NCBI GenBank assembly: GCA_032207245.1
Contig: CM063501.1
Coordinates: 86,620,426 to 86,684,425, forward strand
Origin: Pardosa pseudoannulata
Lineage: Eukaryota; Arthropoda; Arachnida; Araneae; Lycosidae
Direction: 5' to 3'
Length of the DNA: 64,000 nt
Shown here: in pieces, positions 1 to 11,350 of the stretch
How positions within the stretch are numbered: position 1 is the first letter of the stretch
How the letters are laid out: each line of letters opens with the position of its first letter
Notes under the pieces: generated by a model
The model's input: only the letters and a program-made list of their open reading frames with translations
Database searches by the model: none
Told to the model about the DNA's origin: nothing
Position numbers and translations under genes: made by a program

Positions 1-505
1 TGAGAAATCACATTTCAAGTTTCAACATTTTATTAAAAATACCGTTCCGAGAAAAACGCATTTGAAGTTTATGAAGGCAACTTTAACTATTAAAAAATTA
101 AAGTACATGTTTAAAATTTCCCACACTTTCTTGCTTCAAAAGTTGCTAATTATTAAAAATACTAGAAAAATGTTTAAATTTAAAAAGTTTTGTCCAACAA
201 ATGCTCATTAAAAGGCTTTAAATTCACAACTTCCGGTTCGGACGTCGCTACTTCCGTTTTGTTTTGACAGCTGTCACTGCTGTTTAAGCAGTTGTAACTT
301 TTCTTTAAAATACCGTAGAGACAAAACAAAAACAGATTTAGAAGCCTAAAAGTTGAAATTTTACAATAGAGGAATAAAAAAATTATGAATTTTGGCAAAA
401 CATGACGTAGACGGATAGCTTAACCCTAGTCGGATAGATGTTTCTCTTATACTGGCAAGGGTAGAAAGTCGTCTGTTCTAAGAACGTTGTTGACTGTCCT
501 AAAAT
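1..505. other. AT-rich DNA, nothing recognised
   Basis: I see no recognisable protein, RNA or repeat boundary here. The only open frames are short, low-complexity, and lack any family motif. Confidence 0.5.
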
Positions 506-548
506 AACTTGTTGTTGTTTTTAATGCCACGTGGACAAACCAAGCATG
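506..548 (-). repeat. 3' tail fragment of SINE family 2
   Basis: The stretch starting with gttgttgttt and containing ggacaaaccaagca matches the end of the longer family-2 copy at 43630-43880 (ggacaaaccaagcacg). Only the tail is present. Read on the minus strand it ends in a caa-type simple repeat, like that copy. Confidence 0.5.
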
Positions 549-897
549 ATAAAATCTCTTATTTTTCGGATCTATAGAATACGTAAATCAATGGTTTAAT
601 TGTTTCTTTCAAACATTTTATTTGCTACGATAATTAAAAATATATTAAAATCTTTTGTAAAAGAAATATTTTTTAACAATTTATTATTACATGTTTTTTA
701 TATAATTCAAACGATTTACTCATGAAATGAATAATTAACATCTTACTTAAAAACATCTTATTTAACCCCCAGAACTCTATCCTATTCTTGCTGAGCTTTG
801 TTACTATTGTTATGTCTTTAAAATATTTAGATAAAATATTTTAAAGCATGGAAAACATGCAATACATTTGCTTTGATTTAAAAATATTTGTTGAACA

Positions 898-1125
898 TTA
901 ACCCCTTAATGCACAATTGTTTTGAAAAAGGCCGGCCAAAAAAATCAATTTTTTTTAAAGTAAAAAAAACAATTTAGAAGGTTATCTTGCTAAGAATTAC
1001 AAAAAGAATCAAAATTTGAGTATATTGGATATTTATACAATTGGTATGATTCCTAATTTTTAGAATATTATTATTATTGTCGAAAGAGTATATTGTTCAA
1101 TTGGTAGGCAATCTACCAATTGATA
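898..1125. mobile_element. TTAA-flanked piggyBac-type element, one end only
   Basis: TTAA at 898-901 is followed by ccccttaatgcaca. About 100 bp then resembles, in inverted orientation, the right end of the complete element at 30659-31200; both carry taatgcaca, a ggccggcc/ggccagcc word and a caatttagaa-type stretch. The other end was not found. A 10-bp perfect inverted repeat (caattggtag/ctaccaattg, 1098-1122) lies near where similarity fades. Confidence 0.5.
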
Positions 1126-1173
1126 GTATGATGTGTGTCATCCCTTGATGCGTAGGTATCAAATATGAACCTA

Positions 1174-1612
1174 CATTAAAACCTCGATTATCCGAAGCAA
1201 TTGTTACCGAACCTACTTCGAGTAATCGAGAATTCATTAATGATCATCTAGTTTAATATCTAGTACCGTCATTGGTGCAATAACATTCGATTGTTCTGGG
1301 ACTCGGCAGTATGACCTTCCAAATTTCAAAATGGGATGCATTTTTGTTTAGAACAGGGATGTTTGAAAGTGGGGAGGTGAACACTCATACTGAGAATTGT
1401 GCTTGTGAGAAGGAATTCTAAAATATTTAACTGCACTCGGAGTTTGGAAAGGACGGCTGGCATACAAAAGAAATGAGGGAAAAAAAGAAAACTTTAAAAA
1501 TGCCTGTTTGTAAAGAGGAAATTTTGGATGATAGTAGACAGTGAAGAAGAAACTCACTTCAGTTAACTGAGAGTTTCGGTTAATCGGGGTTCGGTTAATT
1601 GAGGTTTTTCTG
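1174..1612. mobile_element. Pogo/Tigger-like MITE, 439 bp
   Basis: The ends are inverted repeats: the left starts cattaaaacctcgattatcc, and the right read in reverse starts cagaaaaacctcaattaacc. Both are flanked by TA (1172-1173 and 1613-1614). Terminal repeats with aacctcgattaacc are typical of pogo/Tigger elements in arthropods (family knowledge). The interior is non-coding; a 69-residue open frame has no transposase motif, so this is non-autonomous. Confidence 0.7.
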
Positions 1613-1620
1613 TACTTCTA

Positions 1621-1898
1621 AAGACCTTATCACACGTTAACATGTAAGTGTTAAAAAAGCAATAGATTCAATTTAGGACTTTTCTCCCGCAGAAGAATAT
1701 GTAGATTTCTCGTATAAGAGAGAAAAAATTTCAACTCATTAAAGGCCTTATTACACGTGACGATGAATGAAAATAAATCTGTTGAATTTTTTTGGCTGTA
1801 ACACAAAAACTCTGCGTATTTTTTTTACAGTAAAAGGAATACTATACTGAATCTGTTGTTTTTCTGATACGTACATGTTGACATGTGATTAAGATCTT
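1621..1898. mobile_element. Unclassified MITE, copy 1 (aaggccttatcacatgtcaac type ends)
   Basis: The left end aagaccttatcacacgttaa pairs with the inverted right end aagatcttaatcacatgtca, giving imperfect terminal repeats of about 26 bp. An internal copy of the same word lies at 1743 (aaggccttattacacgtgac). A second element at 53377-53652 has similar ends, similar size and a shared internal ctgaatctgttg. The superfamily is not identified and no clear target duplication is seen. Confidence 0.5.
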
Positions 1899-2734
1899 CC
1901 GGATGCATCCGTGATCACGGTAAGTTCAACAGAAAAATCAACTTCTCTGGTAACTGGTCTGAATAAATGCAAAACTAGTTTGGTAAGGGCAACAATATTT
2001 CAAACCTCAGCTGTTGTAAAAAATAGTTTTGAAGCAGATCCTTAAATCTTAATCCAGGAAAGAATTTATGTTTTAAATATTTGGTCAAAACTAATTTGGG
2101 TTGATTTTGTCTATCATGTACAATAATTCTATAATATTTTCCTTTATAGAACATTTTTGTCCTCGAACTACTTTTAACATTGTTCCAAAATAACTTTTAC
2201 TAATATCTTAAATGTTTGTGCTTATTATCAGCATTAAAAAATCATTTTTATTGGACTTATAAAACAAGCCAACTGTACCCTTATGCACTATTTGAAACTA
2301 CTGAAGAAATTACAGTCTCCCGTGACGTATTCCGACAGAAATGCGTTTGAAAGAAATAACTTTTCTTCCACTAAACAAATCTCGACAGCATCAAGAAAGC
2401 AAGAATTATGCTTACTATTCATACTTTCGTTTTTCTAGCTGAAATTTCTTTAGATTTGTGCTGTGAAATACTTTTTATTTTACTTTATTTCTTTGACCTT
2501 TTCATAAACAATTATTGTTATGATCGTTTGAGAAGCAGTTGGAGAGAATTATGGCAGGTATTATATTATTTTGTGAATGGCTTCTTAAGAAAAAAGAAGC
2601 GTAATAATGAAAGTTTTCATTCATAAGATATATTAATGTAAAAGAAGTAAATGTAAAGATATAAATGCTTGTTAAAGATCCTCAACAAAGAAAATTGTTT
2701 ACTATACCATTTCTAGTTAAACTCTTTCTATTTC
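1899..2734. other. AT-rich DNA, nothing recognised
   Basis: No element ends, coding motif or tandem structure was found. A 72-residue open frame at 2408-2626 is hydrophobic, has no recognisable family and is not called as a gene. Confidence 0.4.
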
Positions 2735-2880
2735 GATTTTAGCGCTACGATCAATATTTTCCCCATTAGAATGAGTTTAGGAGCTACGGTCTACTTTTTT
2801 TTTCTATACTAATGAGAACCGGATCTATTAACGTAGAGTCTCTTATTAGAGTGAGAACTTACAGCTTAAAGTTGGTTTGA
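2735..2880 (-). repeat. Degenerate tRNA-SINE family 1 tails, minus strand
   Basis: gagctacggtctacttttt and ctaatgagaaccgg are the reverse complement of the SINE family 1 tail (aaaagtagaccgtagcgctc and ccggtctcattag). A second, poorer match follows at about 2835-2880. No tRNA-like head is visible. Confidence 0.45.
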
Positions 2881-3120
2881 ATGTTGAAAAATTCTTACTA
2901 TCATCTAACCAATCATGAACCAATTTTGGTACTCTTTATCTATTCCACTATCGTGTTTGAATGGAAGGTAAAATAAGAATTTGCGTATAATTTAAAATTA
3001 GGTCATTTCAGCGTCTTCTATAATGGCCTCAATACACTTCGTTTGTTGCCCTAACCTAATGTTAGAAATTCTACATAATTGAAAAAGGCATAACTTTAAG
3101 AGAAAGTCATCATCAGCCCA

Positions 3121-3295
3121 TCGATGGCCGAATGGTAGAGCACTGCTATTCTGTACCAGTATCCGCGGTTTCGAATCCCGATGATGGCATGGTTGTTCGT
3201 AGCCTTTCGGAATCGGCTTTAAACTGTAGGTTCCGGTCTCATTACCCCTCGTGTAGCAAAACAGTAGACCTTAGCGTAGACTCCAAATCAAACCA
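3121..3295 (+). repeat. tRNA-derived SINE family 1
   Basis: The head carries Pol III promoter-like boxes: tggccgaatgg (A box) and ggtttcgaatcccg (B box). The body has the family words gttcgtagcc, ggaatcggctttaaac, ccggtctcatta and agtagacc, and it ends in an a/c-rich aaatcaaacc tail. A 69-residue open frame across it is an accident of the SINE sequence. Confidence 0.75.
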
Positions 3296-3744
3296 ACCTT
3301 ATTGTTATCCTCTTTTGCAATCAAATGCGCTGGCTCGGTAGATAAGCCACAGGCAGATATCGGGTCTTCTCTAGTAACCTTAAAGGTGTTCATAGGTATC
3401 ATATATGGCACCTTATCTCCAATTCCACGAAAAACTTTAACTGCATTGTCTTCTGTATAACTCATCTTTCTTTTCAATTTTTTTTATATTTGTAGATTTA
3501 AATGAAATATCTTAAGCTATTATAAAGTTTTCTCCTTGATTTTAAAATAACGATTATATTTTATTAAAATTTCTAAAAAACGAGAAAATTTATAAATTTA
3601 TGTATCCATTAATTTCCTCAATTTTATTTTTTTTATGGACTTATCCGCACTGTTTTTATTAGCCTTCATAACATATTAGCAGGGCGTAAAGGGTAAAGTT
3701 TTTTTTTGCACAAATCGGATATCGTAGTTTTAATTTCTGAAAAA

Positions 3745-3890
3745 GTTCTCAAATGACACCTCTGGGGATTGCAGACCAAGGTTAGGTGTCTTCTGCTTGG
3801 TCCCTGATTCTAAATTACGAAGACTCAGCGAGGATAATGTTACTCACGTCCTTAACATACCTTAAGCTACACGTGCTACTCGGATGGTGC
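3745..3890 (+). repeat. SINE family 2 fragment
   Basis: aaagttctcaaatgacacc, gtcttctgcttggtccctga and aaattacgaagac match the minus strand of the copies at 43630-43880 and 62650-63175. The tRNA-like head and the tail are not visible. Confidence 0.55.
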
Positions 3891-4128
3891 TAAATGAGTA
3901 ACAGGTTAGCAGCCTTGCTAAAGCGTTAGGATAATGTCTGTATCGCCTGCTGTATAAGAAAAAAAATTCTGCAAAGGTTACTATGTTAATTTTTTTTATT
4001 GAATTTTTTAAATATTCGTCTATGAACAATGATGTTGGCGAAGTAGGAACTCCCATTTAAATATAAATCTTCTTAATTCTTCTATTTTTCAATATTTACA
4101 AGCACTATGTCTTCTATAGTACCCCTCT

Positions 4129-4302
4129 GCCGAACTATGGCCGAATGGTTAGAGTGCTGGCCTTCGGAACCGGAGTTTGTGGGTTCGAATCCCACTGTGC
4201 CATGGCTGTTCGTAGCCTTTAGGAATAGGCTTTAAACAGTAGGTCCCGGTCTCATTAACTCTCGTGTTGCAAAAAGTAGACCGTAGTGATCTAAGCCAAA
4301 CC
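4129..4302 (+). repeat. tRNA-derived SINE family 1
   Basis: Well-preserved head (ggccgaatggttagagtgct; gtgggttcgaatcccac) and body (gttcgtagcc, ggctttaaacagtagg, ggtctcattaa), ending aagccaaacc. The boxes fit an internal Pol III promoter. Confidence 0.8.
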
Positions 4303-4308
4303 TACTAA

Positions 4309-4392
4309 CGTGGGTGTTCGTAGCCTTCCGGAATCGGTTTTAAGCGATAAGCCCCTGTCGCATTAACCCTCGTGTACCATAACGCTCCAACT
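4309..4392 (+). repeat. Headless second SINE family 1 copy
   Basis: It starts at gggtgttcgtagccttccgg and continues through the body to ctcgtgtaccataacgctcc, directly behind the copy at 4129-4302. This could be a tandem partial duplication or a 5'-truncated insertion. Confidence 0.65.
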
Positions 4393-5452
4393 AATCTGAA
4401 TATGTAAAAATTGAAATTTGGGACAGTATCCTCCGATGTACAGCTATGCAATTTGAATTCCCGATATTCCATTGTAAGAAAATCTTACATTGCTGTTTAA
4501 CTGTTGTAGTCATGGAACGCTATTTTTACGTTTCTGAGACATTTTGCAATTTAATTAATAAGCTATTAAAATCTGGGAATTACTCTAATGTGAAACAAAT
4601 CATTTTTTAAAATGAAAGCGAATGTATTATTTGCTTATCATTACTTTAAAATAAAAATTGAAACCGTCGTAACGTAAAGCCAACGTAACAATACTCGACA
4701 AAAACAGGATATCGTTTTAGGGATAAATAAAGATAATTTGCTACTACCTATTAGTGTGAAGAAGCATTAAATAAATTGATATTATCTGCGTAACATTTTT
4801 TCAAAATGGAACGGGTGTTACACAACATCAAATATTTTTATTGCGTTCTTTAGTTTTGTGAGGTGGATAATAGCCAAAACTCGTTTAGTTGACAGCTGTC
4901 AACTAATTTGTTTGAAAGAGAAGCAAGTGTTCCAAATAAAGCACTTTGCCCATATCACAACTTTTAATAGTATATTATTAAAGAATAAACTAGTAAGGAA
5001 GTACATGGATGTAATAAATTTTTCTGTGTCAAAATACAGCAAAACGATTCCAACCATAGCCTTTTGCTCATCTCTCTGAAAACACGTTCCCATGTTCAAA
5101 TTTGATCGACTCTCCGAGGTATTACTGCTTATAAAAGTAACACCAGGGATGTTAGTCGATATAAAGAAAAAAAAAAGCCGTCTGGTTACGGAATAACTGG
5201 GTCACGAATCCCAATTTCGAGATGTTGTTTTCGATTACTTGTGAACGTACATTTTTCTTTTATTTATACAGAATGGACGGGAGATGAATGATGCAATTTC
5301 CATCGAGTAATTAAAGTAGATCTGAAACGTAATACAGTTTAAATATTCTTCTTTTTATTTTAAGTAAATTTTCATGTAACCATGAATTTTTGTTTTTTAG
5401 TATTTGAAGGTTTTGAAGATCTAAATGTATTCGTAACCAGTCAAAATTGCTT
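4393..5452. other. AT-rich DNA, nothing recognised
   Basis: Only short open frames without motifs are present. A tRNA-like word (gggtcacgaatccc) near 5211 lacks a partner A box. Confidence 0.4.
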
Positions 5453-5456
5453 TTAA

Positions 5457-6232
5457 CACGTTGACTGTCAGACGCATTTTTGATGGTTTGCCCAAGGCGC
5501 CGACCTGAATTTTCATTATGCGATGCATATGCTGAAATATTTGCAACGGATAAAATGATTTATAAAATCAGGCTTGTCACCGGTGACTCCCACGGCGCGG
5601 TAGGCAATTGTTACGATTGGCTTTTTTTTCCCAAATAATTGGGCTTCGATTGTTAAGTAATTGCTCCCAATCTGACTCAGGGCCGTAGCCAGAAATTATT
5701 TTCGGAAGGGGACCAAGGAAGAAATACATCTTTATTTGTGAATGGTACTTCAATTGATGAAAGGGAAAGCACTGTATTTCCGGCCAGCGGCCAAGCAAGA
5801 CTTTTATGGTCTGAGTTTTCTTCTAATAGAATAACTGTCCATGTTCATAAACAGCTAGGCAGATTGCACACACACACACATACAAACGTGGAGCATTGTT
5901 TATCTGCAAATTGATCTTTCAAAATTTCGGGGGGGGGACCAGTCCTCCAAATCCCTCCCCCTGCCTACGACCTTGATCTGACTCATCGCAATATGCACTC
6001 ATAAAATATGTATTTTTCATGTACTAATAAAATTATTTTTGTATGTTCTGTATTGTATTAATTTCTTCCAACCATTATACTAACAATGGTATTATTGAAA
6101 AACTATCGGTATTAATATTTACTATAATTAAGTACTTTTATTATTTGCTGCTTCGCCGGTCACCGGTGGCCCCCACGTCGCTGTAGCCAAGTCGAGTGCC
6201 GGTCACCGGTGACCCCCATTTCAGTCAACGTG
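5457..6232. mobile_element. TTAA-flanked piggyBac-type MITE with nested hAT-type MITE
   Basis: TTAA at 5453-5456 and 6233-6236 flanks perfect 11-bp terminal repeats (cacgttgactg/cagtcaacgtg). Palindromes built on ggtcaccggtgacc occur inside both ends: gtcaccggtgac at 5576-5587, a near copy at 6156-6169, and ggtcaccggtgacc at 6201-6214. No transposase is recognised. TTAA target choice is the hallmark of piggyBac elements (family knowledge). The interior is split by the element at 5678-5975. Confidence 0.8.
5678..5975. mobile_element. hAT-type MITE, 298 bp, nested
   Basis: A perfect 8-bp target duplication, atctgact, lies at 5670-5677 and 5976-5983. The ends cagggccgtagccag and, inverted, caaggtcgtaggcag match at 12 of 15 positions. 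An 8-bp duplication with cag-type ends fits hAT elements. The interior is G-rich near the right end (a run of g around 5930) and non-coding. Confidence 0.8.
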
Positions 6233-6236
6233 TTAA

Positions 6237-7527
6237 GGAGTGGGTCATGTTCTAATCAGTCCTCGTGGTGCAAAAATTTTACCATGGATGCAATTTTATC
6301 ATGCTTGAGATAAGATGATATTTAAAATAGCTTTGATCGAGTGTCATGTCACTTGCTTAAGGCTCCTAAAACATTGTAAATGCTTAGAATATTAATGCTT
6401 AGAGTATTATGTTCTAGAGTATTAAAATCCCCCGTCTGTTAACTTCCTACAGTTGTAAAGTTTTCCTACCGTAAAGGATCACTCGAATAAATAGAGTAGC
6501 GATACATATCGCGGCAAACAAACCAAATAGGAATTTATAATTTAGGAGTTCATGGGGAACTGCTGAATGATAAAACACAAATAAATGATCTCAAACAGAT
6601 TAATTACAAATGTGTAGTATTTATTTACCCTTTTGTAGTAAAACGAAACTGTAGGATTGCTAACCCACCAATCAACCATTATTTCCTGGTAAACATTAGT
6701 CACAAAGTATTAGAACGTTAAAATTAAGCAGGATACATTTTTTTTTTAAAATTTTTTTTATTTTTTATTTTTTTATTATTATTAAGACGATAGATTCTTT
6801 CAGCTATCTTATCACAAACCCATAAAATCAGTTGGGTTAAGGTAGCAAACATTGGACTTAAAAAAATATAATTCCAGTATTTATGATTTCCTTTTACCAT
6901 TAATGGGAAACACTAAAAACATATAAAAGTAGTTTTATGGTTTCTCCCATCATAAGTAAAGCAATAAGCTTTAACATTCTTTCATATTTTTACTGTCACT
7001 AAGCACGAGGGTAAGAATTTCATGAAGAATATTGAATGAAGACAGTAAAAACTTTTAAATTAGTGTTATATAGAATTGCAGTGCTATGTTGGTGGAAAAT
7101 ATTTTCCTAATCTATAAATATTTTTCTAACAACTCCTTGCACAAAATAAATTATTGTAAAAGCGCCGAATTTCAGCCAGAATCTATGCCACAATCCATTC
7201 TGATATGTTTCAGTTGACGTGCAAACGTACAAGAAAACACTTTCATTTTGAAACTTTAACTATCCATTTTGAGAGCATTTTGACTAGTTTTGTTGTGATG
7301 TCTGTACTAACATATATAAGTATCTTGCTCAACTCAAAAACTATTGGCCGTAGATTTTGGAAATTTTGTATTTAGGCCTTTTTTTCTGAAATTTTGTACT
7401 TAGAACTCCTAGTGATGCATCTCCTCTTTTGATTCCAGTCTGTCTTATTTAAAACGTAAAATTTAAAGTATACAAAGAATATTTATGCTTCCATTCGTCG
7501 ACTACAAGAATACAACAGTACAAAATG
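6237..7527. other. AT-rich DNA, nothing recognised
   Basis: A T-rich low-complexity stretch lies at about 6735-6785. No element ends or coding motifs were found. Confidence 0.4.
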
Positions 7528-8084
7528 CAGTCCATCTCGTTTATAACGAGCTCGGATTTAATGAGAACTCTGATTTACCGAGGGAAGATGAGAATATTTG
7601 GTTGGATCAATGATAAGTGGAACAGACGTCGCTTTTAACGAGCAAGATCTGGTTTTAGCGAACAATATTTTATCGTCTTGCAATCTTTTTCCTCATCTTT
7701 CTAGTCTTTCTGTCTTATCTTTTTTTTCTTATCCGCGGTTTAATACTTTTGTAGGAAAAATTCCTCCAGTATTCCAATGTCAATAGGAATTGTTCACAAA
7801 TCTGGTGCAACAGGTAGGGCTTATTGTAAACAGGGGGTAGGTTAAGAGGGGGAGAACAGCTGCACCTGCTAAGTGTAGGGGTCAAGTAGGAGGGTCAGAT
7901 GATCCTTCTTTGACTTGAGTTCAGTAAGCATTAATTAAATTTTAAGTAAACTCAATCACTTGACTTCCCAAGCCCCTCCCCTTCTGGTTGCACGCCTGCC
8001 TTAAGAACCCGTTTATTACGAGCACTCGGATTTAACGAGTAAATGTTACGGTCCCTTTGTGCTCGTTATAAACGAGTTCGACTG
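7528..8084. mobile_element. Pogo/Tigger-like MITE, 557 bp
   Basis: The left end cagtccatctcgtttataac and the inverted right end cagtcgaactcgtttataac form terminal repeats continuing into gagc. The right flank is TA (8085-8086); the left flank is TG, a decayed TA. Inner repeats on the theme ggatttaacgag recur on both sides. Pogo/Tigger elements with tcgtttataacgag ends are common in arthropods (family knowledge). No transposase is seen. Confidence 0.65.
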
Positions 8085-8292
8085 TATCAATATATTCGTA
8101 TGAAGTCGAAACAATGCCTTTTGAACTGATAAAACAATACCAGGTTCGGAAGATTGAAAATTGCAACTACAACAGTCGAGATTACCTATACTCAGTCCTG
8201 GACAGCTCCCAACCATCTGTGTTCCTGGCACACCAAATAGATCCACAAAGGTACTCATTATAAATATGAATTTGAGATTGTTAGTTAATTTG

Positions 8293-9099
8293 TTTAATCT
8301 TTTTCAATCCTTTTAACAATAGAGCAATTTGTCGCAACGTCACGAACTACTATAATGCCCTTCACATTCATTTTCACTTTTACAATAGCCAATAGACAAA
8401 CAATAAACTGCCCTTTCGTTTGAAACTAAAGCCAAAATTGTCATAAGCTGAGATATGTCCTGCTGCGTGAAATCGCCTTGTATGCCATTCATATATCAAA
8501 TCTATTTAGCAAGCTTAGAACACTGAGTAAAATATCATTAAAACTGAGAATTTTGAGTTTTAATAGATGGCCATTCTCAGATGTTATAAACATACTTAAC
8601 ACCGTATAATTTGAAGTAAAGTCGTTAAAATTCTCACCGAAAACGATTAAAGTATGCCATGATTTAGTTTGAGATGCCGTACTTCATTCATGATGTTAAG
8701 GAAATCTTTCAGCTGGAAATATGCAATCTGGCATTTATCTCGTCTCTCAGTGTTGAGCCTACATTGGATTATACTTTGGGAGTAGTATTCCACCGCAATC
8801 CAACGTATTCCACGCTTCAGTTGTGAAACGTGATCATTGGAATAAAGAAGTAAATTGTTACTTGCTTGTTATAAGTTCTTGATCTCTCATTCAGAAAGAG
8901 GTGAGAAAGTAGGGGAAAACTGCAATAATTTTTGCAATTTCGCGGATTTACGATTTCTTGAATATAACGGCTTTTTGATGTAGGAAAAATATCAATTTAG
9001 CTTATGCACACACACACTACCCATGCATTATATCCCGGTAATTTAGAATTACCCATGCATTATATCCCGGCAATTTTGTTAATTCTAGCACAAGAAATA
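8293..9099. repeat. Duplicated segment, copy A
   Basis: About 600 bp matches 11351-11963 at roughly 90% identity by eye (shared ggccatt, accgtataatttgaagtaaa, ccgcaatcca, gcattatatcccgg). Copy A differs by about 160 extra bp (8322-8480) and by a tandem duplication of about 31 bp around 9040-9070, where acccatgcattatatcccgg occurs twice. It is cut on its right by the Tc1-like element starting at 9100. Confidence 0.75.
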
Positions 9100-9665
9100 C
9101 AGGGTGTTTCATATTGAATGGGACGAAAAGAAAACATGATTGTGAACGTTGTAATTAATATATTTCGAAAATTCAAATGTACCTCAAAACTACATTTATT
9201 CACGTTTCTACAGGTGCCCCTCCGGTGACACAACAAATGTCTACAAGGTAATCAAGCTCTTGCCACACTCCTGATAGCATATCCTCTGTGATGGAGTTCA
9301 ACACTACAGTTATCCGCTGCTTCAGTTCCTCTAAGTCCTGAGGAAGTGGACGCACAAACACCTTGTCTTTAATGAAACCCCAGAGAAAAAAAATCACAGG
9401 GCGTTAGATCTGGTGATCTCGAAGGCCAATGAAGACATGTCAAATCCTGTGGCCCAGCACGGCCAATCCAGCGATGCAGTAGACATTCGTTCATTATCTC
9501 ACGTACGTTTTTATACCAATGTGGAGGAGCACCATCTTGCTGCAAAATGAAATCAGGAACAGCTTCCTCCAGCTGGGGGAATAATCACTCAGAGAGCATG
9601 TCTTGGTAAATATCCTCATAAATCGATTTTTCAGCAAATGGATCAGAAGAAAAATGTCTAAACAG
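9100..9665 (-). mobile_element. Tc1/mariner-superfamily element, 3' half
   Basis: The left edge cagggtgtttcatattgaat follows TA and is the terminus of the element. The edge is confirmed because the related segment at 11351-11963 reads straight past this point without it. The rest is the 3' part of a transposase gene on the minus strand. The other terminus was not found; the element is truncated near 9665. Confidence 0.7.
9200..9665 (-). pseudogene. Transposase C-terminal half (DDE type), one-base frameshift
   Basis: On the minus strand, reading from 9665, I see the second catalytic aspartate in LQQDGAPPHW, then NVRE, RWIGRAGP, and the third acidic residue in SPDLTPCDFF, followed by LWGFIKDKVF and a natural stop at 9200. 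The layout is that of the arthropod transposases containing QQDGAPPH...SPDLTPCDFFLWG (family knowledge). A run of eight A (9386-9393) appears to be one base too long and splits the frame between PCDF and LWGF. A TGA also interrupts the frame near 9590. The N-terminal half, with the DNA-binding domain and first catalytic aspartate, is missing, so it cannot be active. Confidence 0.8.
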
Positions 9666-10014
9666 TTAATGTTTGGAATTTACCATAAAATTTTGCTAAA
9701 ACGACATTTATCTCCTCTCTACATTGTTAACAATTTTTTAAAATTTTTAAAACTTGTATAACATTAATAAAATTTGTTTCGGCGGAATAAATCCATTACG
9801 GTAGTCATACTGTACTATTAAGTATCATAATCAAAGTATAACTACTTCGATTATGTTAACAGGCCCAATAAACTATTACATAAATAAGAATCTAATAAAA
9901 ATGTGAAAATATTATCAATTTAAGGGCAAAAAATAAATACATTTATAGGTAAGTACTTCTCACAAAAGCATAGAAAACACATTAGAAATATGACAAAAGA
10001 AACTTAGTAATAAT
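9666..10014. other. AT-rich DNA, nothing recognised
   Basis: No terminal repeats, coding motifs or tandem structure. Confidence 0.4.
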
Positions 10015-10568
10015 AAAAAAATTCTTAGAGTATAATAATTTTATATAATCTATTACATTACAGTAATGTCAACATTTCATTACTATCTGAAAGTGTCTGC
10101 CTCAAATTCTCGAAGAAGAACAAGACGAGTCTAGTCTTGCCTTTTTAAAGCTTTTATCCAAAGCATTCGCAATGTAGAATCTTGAGGAAAGCAATAAAAT
10201 CCAACATTTTCACCTTTTTTGAAACGCTTAGTACAGCCATACATTCAACAGCTTATTACCATTTTAAGATAATTGACAAAATTAAAACCCCAATAACAAG
10301 AACAATCCATAGGAAATTCAAATGTTTTGCCAACGAGAAGTTGAACTGCAATTTTTTGCTGCACCTGAAGTCATGCGTACATTCTCTTATAGAGAGATAA
10401 GCACATTCTCTTATAGAGAATGTGCGCATAGGACATTGAAAAGGCAAGACGGGACTCAAAGTTCTTTTTCGAGAATTTGAGGCAAACATTTTCAGAATGG
10501 TAATAAAACGTTAACCTCACTATAATGTAATAGATTATATAAAATTATAATGCTCTAAAATTTTTTTT
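10015..10568. mobile_element. Fold-back element with ~130-bp inverted arms
   Basis: The left arm (about 10015-10147) and the right arm (about 10435-10568) are reverse complements over most of their length. Shared words include ttttatataatctattacat, gcctcaaattctcga and gtcttgcctttt. The middle holds a second perfect hairpin, gcacattctct/agagaatgtgc (10401-10425). Short open frames inside carry no family motif. The superfamily is unknown and no clear target duplication is seen. Confidence 0.7.
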
Positions 10569-10652
10569 ATCGCATAGTTTTTAAATATTTATCAGTTGCT
10601 TTTATTACGTATGAAATAGTTTCGGTATTGTTAATATTATTAGTAAATTTGT

Positions 10653-10692
10653 TTAACCCTTTAGCGGACCGTGGTTTCGCCGGAAAACCACC
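10653..10692. mobile_element. Probable TTAA-element end with hairpin
   Basis: TTAA (10653-10656) is followed by ccctttagcggacc and then a hairpin gtggttt...aaaccac (10671-10691). The design resembles the TTAA end at 43987. No matching opposite end was found within the next kilobase. Confidence 0.35.
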
Positions 10693-11350
10693 TATTAAAC
10701 ACCTTTCTTTTAAACTTTACTTTTTGGAGTACTTTACTTTATCTTTTTATAATTATTTACGGCTTCAATCTCATACATGTGTGATGTATGGAAGTCAATG
10801 ATGTAGAATCAAGAGCGTCTGTAATTAAAAAAAAAAAAAAATAAATAAAAAAAAATAAAAAAAAAAAAACTTTTAGGAGACGTGGTCGATTTTTCAAATT
10901 TTCTTATGTTTTTGAAATTTTCAATTTACAACAGATAATAGCTGTACATTTATTTTTTCTTTTGAAATATATGTATTTAAACTTGCTGTACTTGGGAAGT
11001 CAGTAATTCAATTTATCTTACTTATGACCCCCAAATAAAAGTATCTATACAAACAACACTTATAAAATGTTAAGCTATTTATTTATTATACCATTTTAAG
11101 GATTCCTATTTATTGTTCTTCCAGTATAGTTAAATTTTTAAAAAAGCCTAATGTTCGAGCTGTACAAGGGGAGGGGTTAGTCAGTTAAACCACCACTCTT
11201 CAAACCCTCCTTAGGTATCCTCTAAGGCAAACCCTCCTAAGGAATGTAAAGAAAACTTATCCTATATTTTACATTTACAAGGTTCATAGATAACATTTAT
11301 AAACTAATTACATTAAATTCCAATGAATTTATTTTGGTGACTTTTAGAGG
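10693..11350. other. AT-rich DNA with poly-A tract, nothing recognised
   Basis: An A-rich low-complexity stretch lies at about 10827-10870. No other structure is recognised. Confidence 0.4.

Noticed and set aside
4129..4200. Possible functional tRNA gene
   Set aside because: The A and B boxes are tRNA-like, but the sequence recurs with the same non-tRNA body in many copies and lacks a proper acceptor stem, so it is a SINE head.
5205..5230. tRNA-like word gggtcacgaatccc
   Set aside because: No A box at the right distance and no SINE body follows.
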